Of a stretch of 64,000 nucleotides of DNA, positions 9,231-17,446 are shown piece after piece. The notes below the pieces were generated by a model. The model had not been told where the DNA came from and made no database searches. It was given only the letters and a program-made list of their open reading frames with translations. Made by a program: the position numbers and the translations under genes. Origin of the DNA: Hymenobacter sp. IS2118 (GTDB taxonomy: Bacteria > Bacteroidota > Bacteroidia > Cytophagales > Hymenobacteraceae); assembly GCF_000715495.1 (NCBI RefSeq), contig NZ_JNLX01000183.1, positions 1 to 64,000 on the forward strand. The letters are read 5' to 3'. Each line of letters begins with the position of its first letter. Within the stretch, counting starts at the first letter, position 1.

Positions 9231-9923
9231 CTAGCGCGCCAGCAGTGCTTCCGCCACCACCAAATCTTCTGGGGTGGTGATTTTGATGTTGCGGTAGTCG
9301 CCGTCCACCAGCTGCACCCGGCACAAATCGTCCACCACGGTGGCGTCGTCGGTGAAGGAAGCCAGCTCGGGCATGGCGTAGGCGCGGCGCAGCAAGTCAA
9401 GCTCGAACGTCTGGGGCGTCTGCATGAGGCGCAGGCGGCTGCGGTTCTGCGCCGCCGAACCGTGCTGCGACACCAGCCGCACCGAGTCTTTGGGCATCAC
9501 GGCCGCCGCTGCCGCCGCGTGCGTGGCGGCGGCCACGTAGGTGCGCTCCACTACCAGGCGCGACACCAGCGGCCGCACGCCATCGTGCACGGCCACCAGG
9601 CCTTCGGAATGATTTTTCAGCGCGGCCAGTCCGGCCTTCACCGATGCCCAGCGGCTGTTGCCGCCCGCCACCAGCGTGTGCGGAATGCTGACCTGATGCT
9701 GCGCGCACAGCGCGGCCCAGGTATCGAGCTGGTCGGCGGGCAGCACCACCACTATTTCCGCCACGCGCAACGCGGGCTCGGCAAAACGGCGCAGGGTGTG
9801 CAGCAGCACCGGCTCGCCGGCCAGCAGCAGAAACTGCTTGGGACGGTCGGCGGCCATGCGGCTGCCACTGCCGCCCGCCACCAGCACCGCAAAGCGCGGA
9901 GGATGCGGGGGCAATGCGGCCAT
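9231..9923 (-). CDS. ispD: 2-C-methyl-D-erythritol 4-phosphate cytidylyltransferase
   Basis: IspD couples CTP to MEP in the non-mevalonate isoprenoid pathway. Motifs: the nucleotide-binding loop FAVLVAGGSGSRMAADRPKQ, VHDGVRPLVS, QTPQTF, TDDATVVD and NIKITTPEDL, all typical. The chosen start (ATG 9923) gives 230 residues, normal for the family. An ATG at 9947 adds eight residues, but it would sit at the expected transcription start of a TACTTTTG -7 box (9952-9959), so the inner start is preferred. The hydratase gene follows on the same strand after about 80 bp. Confidence 0.93.
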   Translation of the reverse strand: MAALPPHPPRFAVLVAGGSGSRMAADRPKQFLLLAGEPVLLHTLRRFAEPALRVAEIVVVLPADQLDTWAALCAQHQVSIPHTLVAGGNSRWASVKAGLAALKNHSEGLVAVHDGVRPLVSRLVVERTYVAAATHAAAAAAVMPKDSVRLVSQHGSAAQNRSRLRLMQTPQTFELDLLRRAYAMPELASFTDDATVVDDLCRVQLVDGDYRNIKITTPEDLVVAEALLAR

Positions 9924-9951
9924 CGAACGGTTCAGGGGAGTCAGCATGGCG

Positions 9952-9959
9952 CAAAAGTA
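9952..9959 (-). promoter_or_regulatory. Possible -7 box (TACTTTTG) of ispD
   Basis: Exact match to the Bacteroidota TAnnTTTG element on the minus strand. No convincing -33 TTG was found at the usual spacing, so this is tentative. It would place the transcription start near 9945. Confidence 0.4.
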
Positions 9960-9996
9960 TCAGCCCCCGTGGAAGTGCGGCGAATCAGGCCGGGCC

Positions 9997-10042
9997 AAAA
10001 GCAAAAACCCGGCTGCCACGTTGGCAACCGGGTTTTGCTTTT
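9997..10042 (-). terminator. Intrinsic terminator of queA
   Basis: On the minus strand, AAAAGCAAAACCCGG pairs with CCGGGTTTTTGCTTTT around a GC-rich loop. It lies 15 bp beyond the queA stop and separates queA from ispD. Confidence 0.85.
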
Positions 10043-10056
10043 GGCTTCATAAAGTA

Positions 10057-11106
10057 CTAGAGAATCAGCATGGCGTCGCCGTAGCTGAAGAATCGGTATT
10101 TTTCCTTGATAGCTTCCTTGTACGCCTCCATCAGCAGGGGGTAGCCAGCAAAGGCCGCCGCCAGCATGATGAGTGTGCTCTCCGGCATGTGGAAGTTGGT
10201 GAGCAGGCAGTTGGCGATTTTGAAATCGTGGGGCGGGAAGATGAACCGGTCAATCCAGCCCTGGGTGGGCTTCATGCGGGCATTGGCCGATACCGACGCT
10301 TCCATTGCACGCACGGTGGTGGTGCCCACGGCGCATATTTTGCGCTTGGTATCGAGGGCTTTGTTCACGATTTCGCAGGCCGGGGCCGTCACGATAAAGT
10401 TTTCCGAGTCCATCTTGTGCTTGGTCAGGTCTTCCACATCCACGGTGCGGAAGGTGCCCAGGCCCACGTGCAGGGTCACGAATGCGGGCTCGATGCCCTT
10501 AATTTCCATGCGCTTCATTACCTCGCGGGTGAAGTGCAGGCCGGCCGAAGGCGCGGCCACCGCGCCGATGTTTTCGGCGTAAATGGTCTGGTAGCGCTCT
10601 TTGTCGGCGGGCTCGGTTTCGCGATTGAGAACTTCTTTCGGAATCGGGGTTTCGCCCAGCTCGTAGAGCGCTTTGCGGAACTCCTCGTCGGTACCATCGA
10701 ACAAAAACTTAATGGTGCGGCCGCGCGACGTAGTATTGTCGATGACCTCGGCCACCATGTCCGACTCACCGAAATAGAGCTTGTTGCCCACCCGGATTTT
10801 GCGGGCCGGGTCCACCAGCACGTCCCACAGGCGGAGCTCCTTGTTCAGCTCGCGGAGCAGAAAAACTTCGATTTTAGCACCGGTTTTTTCCTTGTTACCG
10901 TACAGACGGGCCGGAAAAACCTTGGTATCATTCATCACCATTACGTCGCCCTCGGCGAAATAATCCAGAATGTCTTTGAAGGTTTTGTGCTCAATCTGGC
11001 CGGTTGCGCGGTGCACGACCATCAGGCGGCTTTCGTCGCGGTTGCGGGCCGGATGCAGAGCCACCAGTTCTTCGGGGAGTTCGAACTTGAACTCGTGCAA
11101 TTTCAT
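10057..11106 (-). CDS. queA: tRNA preQ1(34) S-adenosylmethionine ribosyltransferase-isomerase QueA
   Basis: QueA transfers and isomerises the ribosyl group of SAM onto preQ1 at the wobble base of certain tRNAs, giving epoxyqueuosine. Recognisable segments are HPARNRDESRLMVV, VMVMNDTKVFPARLYG, GAKIEVFLLRE, TIYAENIGAVAAPSAGLHFT, LHVGLGTFRTV, CAVGTTTVRA and LLTNFHMPESTLIMLAAAFAG. The ATG at 11106 gives 349 residues, close to the E. coli enzyme, starting MKLHEFKFELPEELVA. Further upstream in-frame ATGs were not used. A TACTTTTG box lies 46 bp upstream. It is divergent from the permease gene at 11290. Confidence 0.96.
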   Translation of the reverse strand: MKLHEFKFELPEELVALHPARNRDESRLMVVHRATGQIEHKTFKDILDYFAEGDVMVMNDTKVFPARLYGNKEKTGAKIEVFLLRELNKELRLWDVLVDPARKIRVGNKLYFGESDMVAEVIDNTTSRGRTIKFLFDGTDEEFRKALYELGETPIPKEVLNRETEPADKERYQTIYAENIGAVAAPSAGLHFTREVMKRMEIKGIEPAFVTLHVGLGTFRTVDVEDLTKHKMDSENFIVTAPACEIVNKALDTKRKICAVGTTTVRAMEASVSANARMKPTQGWIDRFIFPPHDFKIANCLLTNFHMPESTLIMLAAAFAGYPLLMEAYKEAIKEKYRFFSYGDAMLIL

Positions 11107-11151
11107 CGCCATAGGGCAGTATTTGGGGGAATTTAAGGAAATTTGGGGAGG

Positions 11152-11159
11152 CAAAAGTA
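11152..11159 (-). promoter_or_regulatory. Possible -7 box (TACTTTTG) of queA
   Basis: Exact TAnnTTTG match on the minus strand, giving a leader of about 40 nt. No clear TTG -33 element is present at the right distance. Confidence 0.45.
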
Positions 11160-11289
11160 CGGCTTTTTCTCAGAACATTCATTTTATCCCTTGTCGTCGC
11201 TTTGCGTGCGACCTTTACCGCTCAGCAACTTCCCGCTGATTTTCCGTCTTTTGCCCCGGATACTTACCCTCACATGCGCTCTCTGCACC

Positions 11290-12552
11290 ATGCTAGCACT
11301 TCGCCTCACCTTTGAAAGCTTTCGATTTGCCTGGGATGCCCTCAAATCCAATTTATTGCGCACCATCTTGTCGCTGTTGGGCGTCACGGTGGGTATCTTT
11401 TCCATCATCGCCGTTTTCACCATCGTCGATTCCCTGGAAGCCAATATTCGCAGCAGCATGAATTTTGTGGGCGACAAGGTGATTTATATCGAGAAATGGC
11501 CTTGGACGTTCGGTCCCGATTACCCCTGGTGGAAGTATTTTAACCGGCCCGTGCCCTCGGTGCGCGAGTTTCAGGAGCTACGCCAGCAGCTTGGCGGCAA
11601 CAACCGGGGCATCGCCATTTTCGCGGCAAAGGGTGGCAACACGCTCAAATCCGGCTCCAATTCCATGTCGGATTGCGCGGTGCAGGGCGTGAGCTACGAT
11701 TACCGCGTGGTGAGCAGCGTGCCCCTGGAAACGGGCCGTTACTTTACAAATCAGGAGATGGAGTCGGCCCGGCCGGTGGCCATCATCGGCGCCACCATTG
11801 CCGAAAACCTGTATCCTCAGGGCGTAGCGCTGGGCCGCGACTTTAAGCTGCGCGGGCGGAGCTTTGTCATCATCGGGGTGATGGAAAAGGAGGGTAAAAA
11901 GCTGCTCGATACGCCCAGCAACGATACCAACGTGCTTTTGCCCTTCGGCTCATTTGTCAAAATGTACGGACTCGGCGTCACCGGTATGGGCGACGGCCCT
12001 TCGCCCCGCATCGGCGTAAAGGGCCGCGAGGAAGACGCAGGCCTGATGGACCTGGAATACGAAATGCGGGGCGTGATGCGCAACATTCGCGGCCTCAAGC
12101 CCCGGCAGGAAGATAATTTCGCCCTGAACCGACCGGAAATGATTGCCAGCCAAATCTCCCAGCTCTTTAGCGTTATCGGCGTTGTGGGGGGCGTCATCGG
12201 CTCGTTTGCCATTCTGGTGGGTGGCTTCGGTATTGCCAATATCATGTTCGTGTCGGTGCGCGAACGGACCAATATCATCGGCATCCAAAAATCACTAGGG
12301 GCGAAAAATTTCTTTATCCTGTTTCAGTTTCTGTTTGAAGCCGTTTGCCTGTGCCTCATTGGCGGGCTGGCGGGCATTCTGCTGGTGTGGCTCGTGACGC
12401 TGGTTCCGCAGGACGCGTTGCCGCTGGCCATGTCGGCGTCCCGCATTATTCTGGGCCTGCTGATTTCGGTGGGAATTGGGGTGATTGCCGGCATTGTGCC
12501 CGCCGTGATGGCGGCCAACCTGGACCCGGTAATTGCCATTCGCGCTAAATAA
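11290..12552 (+). CDS. ABC transporter permease, MacB/FtsX type
   Basis: A 420-residue inner-membrane protein with one N-terminal membrane segment (about 23-46, LLRTILSLLGVTVGIFSIIA), a periplasmic MacB-like core domain, and three C-terminal segments (from about 285). The loop SVRERTNIIGIQKSLGAKN is the conserved FtsX-family motif that contacts the ATPase. Such permeases work with an ATP-binding subunit in export or mechanotransmission; no ATPase gene is adjacent, so it must be encoded elsewhere. Long in-frame sequence upstream of the chosen ATG is low-complexity and was excluded. Confidence 0.88.
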   Translation: MLALRLTFESFRFAWDALKSNLLRTILSLLGVTVGIFSIIAVFTIVDSLEANIRSSMNFVGDKVIYIEKWPWTFGPDYPWWKYFNRPVPSVREFQELRQQLGGNNRGIAIFAAKGGNTLKSGSNSMSDCAVQGVSYDYRVVSSVPLETGRYFTNQEMESARPVAIIGATIAENLYPQGVALGRDFKLRGRSFVIIGVMEKEGKKLLDTPSNDTNVLLPFGSFVKMYGLGVTGMGDGPSPRIGVKGREEDAGLMDLEYEMRGVMRNIRGLKPRQEDNFALNRPEMIASQISQLFSVIGVVGGVIGSFAILVGGFGIANIMFVSVRERTNIIGIQKSLGAKNFFILFQFLFEAVCLCLIGGLAGILLVWLVTLVPQDALPLAMSASRIILGLLISVGIGVIAGIVPAVMAANLDPVIAIRAK

Positions 12553-12562
12553 GTAGCCGTTC

Positions 12563-12650
12563 GTTGTTGGGCGTCAGTTGTCGGGGGTCAGTTGTCTGAT
12601 TGAGTGAGTGCCAACAACTGACAACTAATAACCGACAACTAACAACTGAT
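12563..12650. repeat. Low-complexity CAACTGACAACT-type inverted repeat
   Basis: Between the permease and mscS genes. The left half repeats GTCAGTTGTC and the right half repeats its complement (AACAACTGACAACTAAT, CCGACAACTAACAACT), so the strand can fold into an imperfect hairpin. It resembles degenerate dispersed intergenic repeats rather than a gene. Confidence 0.55.
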
Positions 12651-12655
12651 AATCC

Positions 12656-13759
12656 ATGACGCTACCTGCTTTCTTTTACTACGAATTTCTGGGCAACACG
12701 GTAGGCCAATACGTAGTGGCCGTACTCATTCTGCTGGTTGGCAGCGTATTTCGACGGGTGTTTTCGCGCCTGCTCAGCAAGCTGCTTTTCTCCCTCACCA
12801 AGCGCTACACGGGCGGCGTGAGCGAGGAGGAGCTGCACGGCTTGCTCATCTATCCGCTCTCGATGCTGCTGCTGGTGATGACGCTGCAACTGGCCGGCGC
12901 TACGCTCACCTACCCGCATGGTCCCGGCGCCGCTGCCTTGAAACTGCCCTGGCACGAGGTGCTGCTGATGCGGCTGCTGAGCCTGGCTTTCATCGTGGCG
13001 GCGGTGTTGGTGGTGCTGCGCATCATCGACTTTGCTTTGCTGGTCACCTCGCGGCGGGCGGCCCTGCGCGATGCCACCGGCGTTACCCGGCTCGACAACC
13101 AGTTTTTGCCCTTCGCCAAAGACTTGTTAAAGGTATTTGTCATTCTGATTGCTGTGCTGGTGGCGCTGGGCCACGTATTTGGGGTGAATGTGACGGCGCT
13201 GGTGGGCGGCCTGGGCATTGGGGGCCTGGCCGTGGCTTTCGCGGCCAAGGAAAGCCTCGAAAACCTCATTGCCTCCTTCACCATTTTCCTCGACCAGCCC
13301 TTTGGCGTGGGCGATTTGGTGAAAGCCGGCGAAGTGAACGGAACCGTGGAAAAAATCGGCTTCCGCAGCACCCGCCTGCGCACCGCCGAGAAAAGCTACC
13401 TCACCGTGCCCAACAAAAGCATGATTGACAAGCCCCTCGACAACCTCTCGCTACGCACCTCACGCCGCGTTGGCTTCACGCTCACCTTCGACCAGAAAAC
13501 CACTAGTGTGCAACTACACGCCATCATTGCCGATTCTATTCAGGCCATGCAGGACCACCCGCTGGTGACCCAGGAAGTGCAGATGAAATTCAACGCCCTC
13601 ACGCCCATGGGCAAGGAAGTAACCGTGCAGTATTTCGTGGATACCACCAGCTACGACGAGTACCTCGATGCAAAGGAAGACCTCAACTACCGGCTGGTGG
13701 AAATGGTGGAGCAGCACGGCGGCTCCTTTGCCGGTGCCCCCGGCATAGCCAACGTTTAA
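12656..13759 (+). CDS. MscS-family mechanosensitive ion channel
   Basis: A 367-residue membrane protein. The first 150 residues hold three or so hydrophobic segments. The pore-lining TM3 and beta domain follow: LVGGLGIGGLAVAFAAKESL, then NLIASFTIFLDQPFGVGDLV and TVEKIGFRSTRLRT with VPNKSMID. These are the hallmarks of MscS, which opens under membrane tension to release solutes in osmotic downshock. It starts at an ATG about 100 bp after the permease stop, separated by a low-complexity repeat. Its stop codon begins a dispersed repeat. Confidence 0.93.
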   Translation: MTLPAFFYYEFLGNTVGQYVVAVLILLVGSVFRRVFSRLLSKLLFSLTKRYTGGVSEEELHGLLIYPLSMLLLVMTLQLAGATLTYPHGPGAAALKLPWHEVLLMRLLSLAFIVAAVLVVLRIIDFALLVTSRRAALRDATGVTRLDNQFLPFAKDLLKVFVILIAVLVALGHVFGVNVTALVGGLGIGGLAVAFAAKESLENLIASFTIFLDQPFGVGDLVKAGEVNGTVEKIGFRSTRLRTAEKSYLTVPNKSMIDKPLDNLSLRTSRRVGFTLTFDQKTTSVQLHAIIADSIQAMQDHPLVTQEVQMKFNALTPMGKEVTVQYFVDTTSYDEYLDAKEDLNYRLVEMVEQHGGSFAGAPGIANV

Positions 13760-13837
13760 GCGGTAAGCCATAAGCTGCAAGCCTCAAGCTTTTATTATGA
13801 TTATCAATTGATTGATAGACAGTCAACGTGCGTTTAC
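13756..13837 (+). repeat. Post-stop dispersed repeat, copy 2
   Basis: It starts at the mscS stop with TTAAGCGGTAAGCCATAAGC, continues with AAGCTTTTATT and ends TGCGTTTAC. It matches copy 1 at 8297-8368 (opposite strand) along its whole length with substitutions and small insertions. Confidence 0.6.
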
Positions 13838-13924
13838 GTTTGCATAATTGCTTAAGCCCGGTGCTTGGCATTTCGTGGGCGCCCCCGTAGCAGCTTGCGG
13901 CGCTTAACTGGCATAGCCAAAAAG

Positions 13925-13956
13925 AAAAACGGCAACCCATCGGGTTGCCGTTTTTT
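13925..13956. terminator. Hairpin terminator between convergent genes
   Basis: AAAAACGGCAACCC and GGGTTGCCGTTTTT pair perfectly around a 3-4 nt loop, with T-rich sequence on both sides. It serves the TerB-like gene (-) and possibly mscS (+). Confidence 0.8.
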
Positions 13957-13999
13957 GATACAAATTGTTCAGCACCAACAGTAGAATCCGAACCTACCG

Positions 14000-14896
14000 T
14001 TAGCGGCCGCCCAGCAGGCCACCCAGCAGCGAACCCATGCCCCCGCCGCCCAGCAGGCTGCCCAGGCCGCCGCCACCGGCGTTGGCCGGCTGCGAGTTGG
14101 GCCGGCCGCCCAGGCCCCCAAGAATCGACATCATCGAGCCCAGGCCACCGCTGCCAATGCCCGAGCCCTGCTGGGGCATGCCAGCCGAGGAGTTTCCGCC
14201 GCCCATCAGGCCGCCCAGCATGCCGCCGCCCAGCAGGCCACCGAGCAAGCCGCCCAAACCACTTTGGGAAGCCCCCCCGAGCAGGCCGCCCAGGCTGCCG
14301 CCGCCGCCCATGCTATCCATCAGGCCGCCGCCGCCGCTTTGGTTGCGGTTGCCGCCCATCACGCGGGAGATAACCATGGGCGCCACCACGCCCAGCAAGC
14401 CGGCCATGAGCGCCTGTTTGGGAATGCCAACGCTGGAGAGTTTATCGCCAAGGCCGCCAAAAAAGCTCTGTTTGGCCGGGTCTTCGGGGTTGTGCGCCAC
14501 GGTTTCAGCCTGGTCTACCACGGTTTCCAGGGTTTGCTGCTGCTGAGAATTGATGCCCAGGTACTGCGACATTTTGGTAATCATGGCTTCCTCATCGTTG
14601 GCGTACGAGCCATCGGCCCGGGCAAAGCTGATAAGGTCGGTAACCAGGGAGAAGCGCAAGTCGCTGTTTTTGAGCAAGTCAAGGCTTTGCTGAATGCTCT
14701 GGTTGGAAGCGTCCTGGGCGGCAGCCAGCACCTGTTGCGTGGAGCCGCCCGAAAGGCCGGCCTGTTGAGCTAAAGCCTGCAAAAACTCGATTTCAGCGCC
14801 CGAAGCTTGGCGGTCGGCACTGGCCAAACTGGCAATAGCGCTCAGGTAGGCGGTTTTTTCAGCTTCGGAATAATTCTGGAGAAGGGTGGTTTCCAT
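14000..14896 (-). CDS. TerB-like protein with long glycine-rich C-terminal tail
   Basis: A 298-residue protein. The N-terminal 135 residues are helical with a TerB/DnaJ-associated look: AEKTAYLSAIASLASADRQA, then LISFARADGSYANDEEAMIT, in which the acidic positions after A-D-G correspond to the metal-binding pattern of TerB domains. From about 180 onward the sequence is almost only G, L, S and M (LGGLLGGLLGGGMLGGLMGG). The family is loosely linked to tellurite resistance and membrane stress, but the role here is unknown. The tail may be disordered or membrane-associated. It has its own terminator. Confidence 0.75.
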   Translation of the reverse strand: METTLLQNYSEAEKTAYLSAIASLASADRQASGAEIEFLQALAQQAGLSGGSTQQVLAAAQDASNQSIQQSLDLLKNSDLRFSLVTDLISFARADGSYANDEEAMITKMSQYLGINSQQQQTLETVVDQAETVAHNPEDPAKQSFFGGLGDKLSSVGIPKQALMAGLLGVVAPMVISRVMGGNRNQSGGGGLMDSMGGGGSLGGLLGGASQSGLGGLLGGLLGGGMLGGLMGGGNSSAGMPQQGSGIGSGGLGSMMSILGGLGGRPNSQPANAGGGGLGSLLGGGGMGSLLGGLLGGR

Positions 14897-15093
14897 GAGA
14901 AAGGGAAAGAAAATTAGAAAAGGGACGTGTCGTGCTTAACGCAGGACATCAGAATACGTTGCTTGCCGTCCGCTGAGTGCTGGGGATTGTTTTTTGAGTA
15001 GGGCTAAGATTTTTTCTCTCCCTGAAAATGAAATTGTTGCTGCAGAATCAGGCATCTGATTCCACTATCGAGGGGAACAAAAAGTGAAAATTA

Positions 15094-15125
15094 TTTGGCG
15101 CTTCCGAAAACACCTCCCATCTTTG
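15094..15125 (+). promoter_or_regulatory. Promoter of the tRNA-Val genes
   Basis: TTTG (15094-15097), a 20-bp spacer and CATCTTTG (15118-15125), a one-mismatch version of the Bacteroidota -33/-7 pair. The first tRNA starts 24 bp downstream. Confidence 0.6.
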
Positions 15126-15148
15126 CAATCCCAAACGGAAACACCCAC

Positions 15149-15223
15149 GGGGGATTAGCTCAGCTGGTTCAGAGCATCTGCCTTACAAGCAGAGGGTCAC
15201 TGGTTCGAACCCAGTATCCCCCA
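15149..15223 (+). tRNA. tRNA-Val (anticodon TAC)
   Basis: A full cloverleaf can be drawn: acceptor GGGGGAT/ATCCCCC, D arm GCTC...GAGC, anticodon arm TCTGC-CTTACAA-GCAGA with TAC at the centre, and T arm ACTGG-TTCGAAC-CCAGT. The discriminator is A; CCA is not encoded. Confidence 0.95.
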
Positions 15224-15228
15224 CACTG

Positions 15229-15270
15229 AAAAACAGTCACTTAGCAGCAATACTAAGTGACTGTTTTATT
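15229..15270 (+). terminator. Intrinsic terminator between the two valine tRNA genes
   Basis: AAACAGTCACTTAG and CTAAGTGACTGTTT form a 14-bp perfect stem around an 8-nt loop, followed by TTATTTT. It suggests the two tRNAs are not simply one uninterrupted transcript. Confidence 0.8.
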
Positions 15271-15283
15271 TTCAACACCTCTT

Positions 15284-15361
15284 GGGAGGTTAGCTCAGTT
15301 GGTTTAGAGCGCTGCTTTCACACGGCAGAGGTCGAAGGTTCGAATCCTTTACTTCCCACCA
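15284..15361 (+). tRNA. tRNA-Val (anticodon CAC)
   Basis: Acceptor GGGAGGT/ACTTCCC (one G-T pair), D arm GCTC...GAGC, anticodon arm CTGCT-TTCACAC-GGCAG, which centres CAC, T arm GAAGG-TTCGAAT-CCTTT, discriminator A and an encoded CCA. An alternative reading with TTC at the centre (Glu) does not give a proper 5-bp stem. Confidence 0.88.
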
Positions 15362-15367
15362 CTTCAA

Positions 15368-15409
15368 TACAGCCGCTTCGCTTCATCGCGGGGCGGCTGT
15401 CTGCTTTTC
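15368..15409 (+). terminator. Hairpin terminator after the second tRNA
   Basis: ACAGCCGC and GCGGCTGT pair around a loop of about 16 nt and are followed by CTGCTTTTC. It is 7 bp past the tRNA end. Confidence 0.6.
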
Positions 15410-15568
15410 AGCCGCTTCTACATCCCTGGCTAGGATGTTGCTTAGGTTCATTGTTGGTGGGCTCGGGGAGGGACTGCTCGCCCGCCCAGAGAGCAACTGA
15501 GCGCTTTTGCTGCATTGGTTTGCGCCTGTCTGGTAGGCCATGCTACTTCAGACTTGGGCACTACTTCT

Positions 15569-15576
15569 TACCTTTG
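15569..15576 (+). promoter_or_regulatory. -7 box (TACCTTTG) ahead of the acyltransferase gene
   Basis: Exact Bacteroidota -7 element, 76 bp before the ATG. A TTG exists only 12 bp upstream, so the -33 element is not convincing. Confidence 0.45.
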
Positions 15577-15651
15577 AACAAGATTTGCTTAGTCAGAAAG
15601 TTGATTATTTAATTCCGCCCCATCTGATTCTAGTCCTACTCGTGCTCCCAA

Positions 15652-16773
15652 ATGCGTACTGAAAACCCACCTGTTCTGCCTGCTTTACCGGCAGATGGCG
15701 AGCGCAAAAGCGAAATCCCAACTCCAGGCAAAGTTCGGTTTTACGAGCTTGATGTCGTTCGCTTTATTGCAGCCCTTGCCGTGGTGCTATTTCATTACTC
15801 CTACAATGGCTTCAAAAACGGAAAATCTCCTATTCAATTTTCCGAAATTGATTTCATTACCCGGTATGGCTATTTGGGCGTAGAGCTCTTTTTCGTAGTA
15901 AGTGGATTCTTAATATCCCTGTCTGCTGAAAATGCTACGGCGAAGAAATTTGTACTCTCGCGTATCGTTCGCCTTTATCCAATGTATTGGGTGGCTTGTA
16001 CTTTAACGACTGTTATCATCATTGTAGCCGCATCCAATTTCGTCGCGCCGACACTGTTTCAATATGGCCTGAATATGACCATGTTTCAGGAGTTTTTCGA
16101 TGTTGACAATATTGATGGGGTGTATTGGACCCTGGCTTATGAGCTACAGTTTTATTTCCTAATCTATTTGCTGTTGCTAACTAACCGGTTTCGGCATATT
16201 GACGTCTTTGCCGGGACTTGGATTGTTATCTCCACTCTTTTGTTGCTTGCTGGAAAATACCATATTTCCAACGCGGTTGTAGCCTACGCTAATTTCTTCT
16301 TTTTCCCGCATTATTCTCCTTACTTCATTGCCGGCATTCTATTTTATCTGATTCACAAAAAAGGCTTCAAACTCTGGTATGGGTTGGGTTTGGCCATAAC
16401 TTACCTGCTCTGCATATGGCTGGCTGTTTCTAAAAAATCACCTTTCACCACGCATTCTCCGATAGTAATTGCAGCCGTGGTAACGCTGATTCTTGGGGTT
16501 TTTCTGCTTATATCTCTAAAAAAGCTACAAATGAAAGGCGGAAAAACCATCGCTAAAGCGGGCGTAATTACTTACCCCTTGTATCTGGTCCACGCCTATA
16601 TCGGCTACATTATCTTACAAAATATCAGCGTGGGTATTTACATCAATAAATATATTTTGCTGATAGTTATGACTGTTTTCTTTGTCGTGGGTAGCTATTG
16701 GCTGAATGTTTGGATCGAAAAGCCCATGGCCACTAGGATGATGTCGTTTCTGAAATCCAGAAAGCTGTTATAA
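15652..16773 (+). CDS. Acyltransferase family 3 (OafA/YrhL-like) membrane protein
   Basis: A 373-residue multi-pass inner-membrane protein of the type that O-acylates sugars of polysaccharides or lipids. The first membrane segment carries FIAALAVVLFHYSYNGF with the conserved His. GYLGVELFFVVSGFLISLS and the RIVRLYPMYW motif follow, and about ten hydrophobic segments run to the C-terminus. The gene is visibly AT-richer than its neighbours and follows two tRNA genes, so lateral acquisition is possible. The substrate cannot be told: no glycan-synthesis cluster is present. Confidence 0.9.
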   Translation: MRTENPPVLPALPADGERKSEIPTPGKVRFYELDVVRFIAALAVVLFHYSYNGFKNGKSPIQFSEIDFITRYGYLGVELFFVVSGFLISLSAENATAKKFVLSRIVRLYPMYWVACTLTTVIIIVAASNFVAPTLFQYGLNMTMFQEFFDVDNIDGVYWTLAYELQFYFLIYLLLLTNRFRHIDVFAGTWIVISTLLLLAGKYHISNAVVAYANFFFFPHYSPYFIAGILFYLIHKKGFKLWYGLGLAITYLLCIWLAVSKKSPFTTHSPIVIAAVVTLILGVFLLISLKKLQMKGGKTIAKAGVITYPLYLVHAYIGYIILQNISVGIYINKYILLIVMTVFFVVGSYWLNVWIEKPMATRMMSFLKSRKLL

Positions 16774-17446
16774 GTTCTTCTGCGGGACCTTCAAAGAGGG
16801 TAATTAGGTACAACAGGAAGCCTATTTTAATTTGCCGTTTTACTGCAAATCAGGCTCTGTAAATTACTGCTTTATCTAACTTCAATACTGTAGTATCTCC
16901 GGATTTACAAGCTCTCGGTCTGCTGGCCGGTTCATCCATGAAAGAGGGGACACACGCCTATCCTTTGAAAGTTATAGGGATAATTATCGAAGCCACAAGA
17001 GTGCAGAAACGAAATAGGTCATTGCGAGGAAACAGCATGCCGTTTTCTCATAGCGCGTGGCCAGCCGGCTAAATTGCTTGAGGCAACTGAAAAAGCGTTC
17101 GACTTTGTTGTGGTCGCGGTACAGGTTGCGGTCATATAATCAAAACAGCTTGGTATTCCTCTTTGCTGACAATGACGACTTGTGCGACCAAGGCCACTGC
17201 AGCCTCCATGCTCGTGCTGGGCCTGTGTACCTGGTTTGGAGGGCGGTGCAGGGCCTGGGTATTATTCTGTGGGGTCGGTACAGCAAGCGGAAGAACAATC
17301 AGCAAGCGGCTTTGCCCACGTCCCGCGTGTCCTACTGGGGCGGGGTACTCGTGACGCTGCATTTTTACTGCTTCAGTTGCATTCTCATTCATGAGCCTTG
17401 CTGGAACGCCGTATCAGCCATCTTTCAGCGTTTAATCTAGCTGCTC
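16774..17446. other. Poorly coding stretch with an IS remnant
   Basis: From 16774 to 16983 nothing is recognised. 16984-17136 is the C-terminus of an IS5-type transposase on the minus strand. From about 17140 to 17440 a frame without stops ends at TAG 17438, six bases before a small membrane ORF in the same frame. Hydrophobic bits occur in two frames (MLVLGLCTWFGG; YWGGVLVTLHFYCFSCILI), as in a frameshifted gene, but no family is recognised. Confidence 0.5.
16984..17136 (-). pseudogene. IS5-family transposase, C-terminal remnant
   Basis: Read on the minus strand, about 50 codons translate to a recognisable IS5-group C-terminus: YDRNLYRDHNKVERFFSCLK, then QFSRLATRYEKTACCFLAM, ending at TAA. 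The N-terminal and most catalytic parts are absent, and the homology stops abruptly near 17137. This marks an old insertion or recombination junction. Confidence 0.85.

Noticed and set aside
9796..11136. Long plus-strand frame across ispD and queA
   Set aside because: It crosses a terminator and two clear minus-strand genes, and its translation is His/Gly/Val-rich noise.
15284..15361. Reading the second tRNA as tRNA-Glu (TTC)
   Set aside because: The five-base anticodon stem CTGCT/GGCAG centres CAC; shifting to TTC breaks the stem, and the body resembles valine tRNAs.
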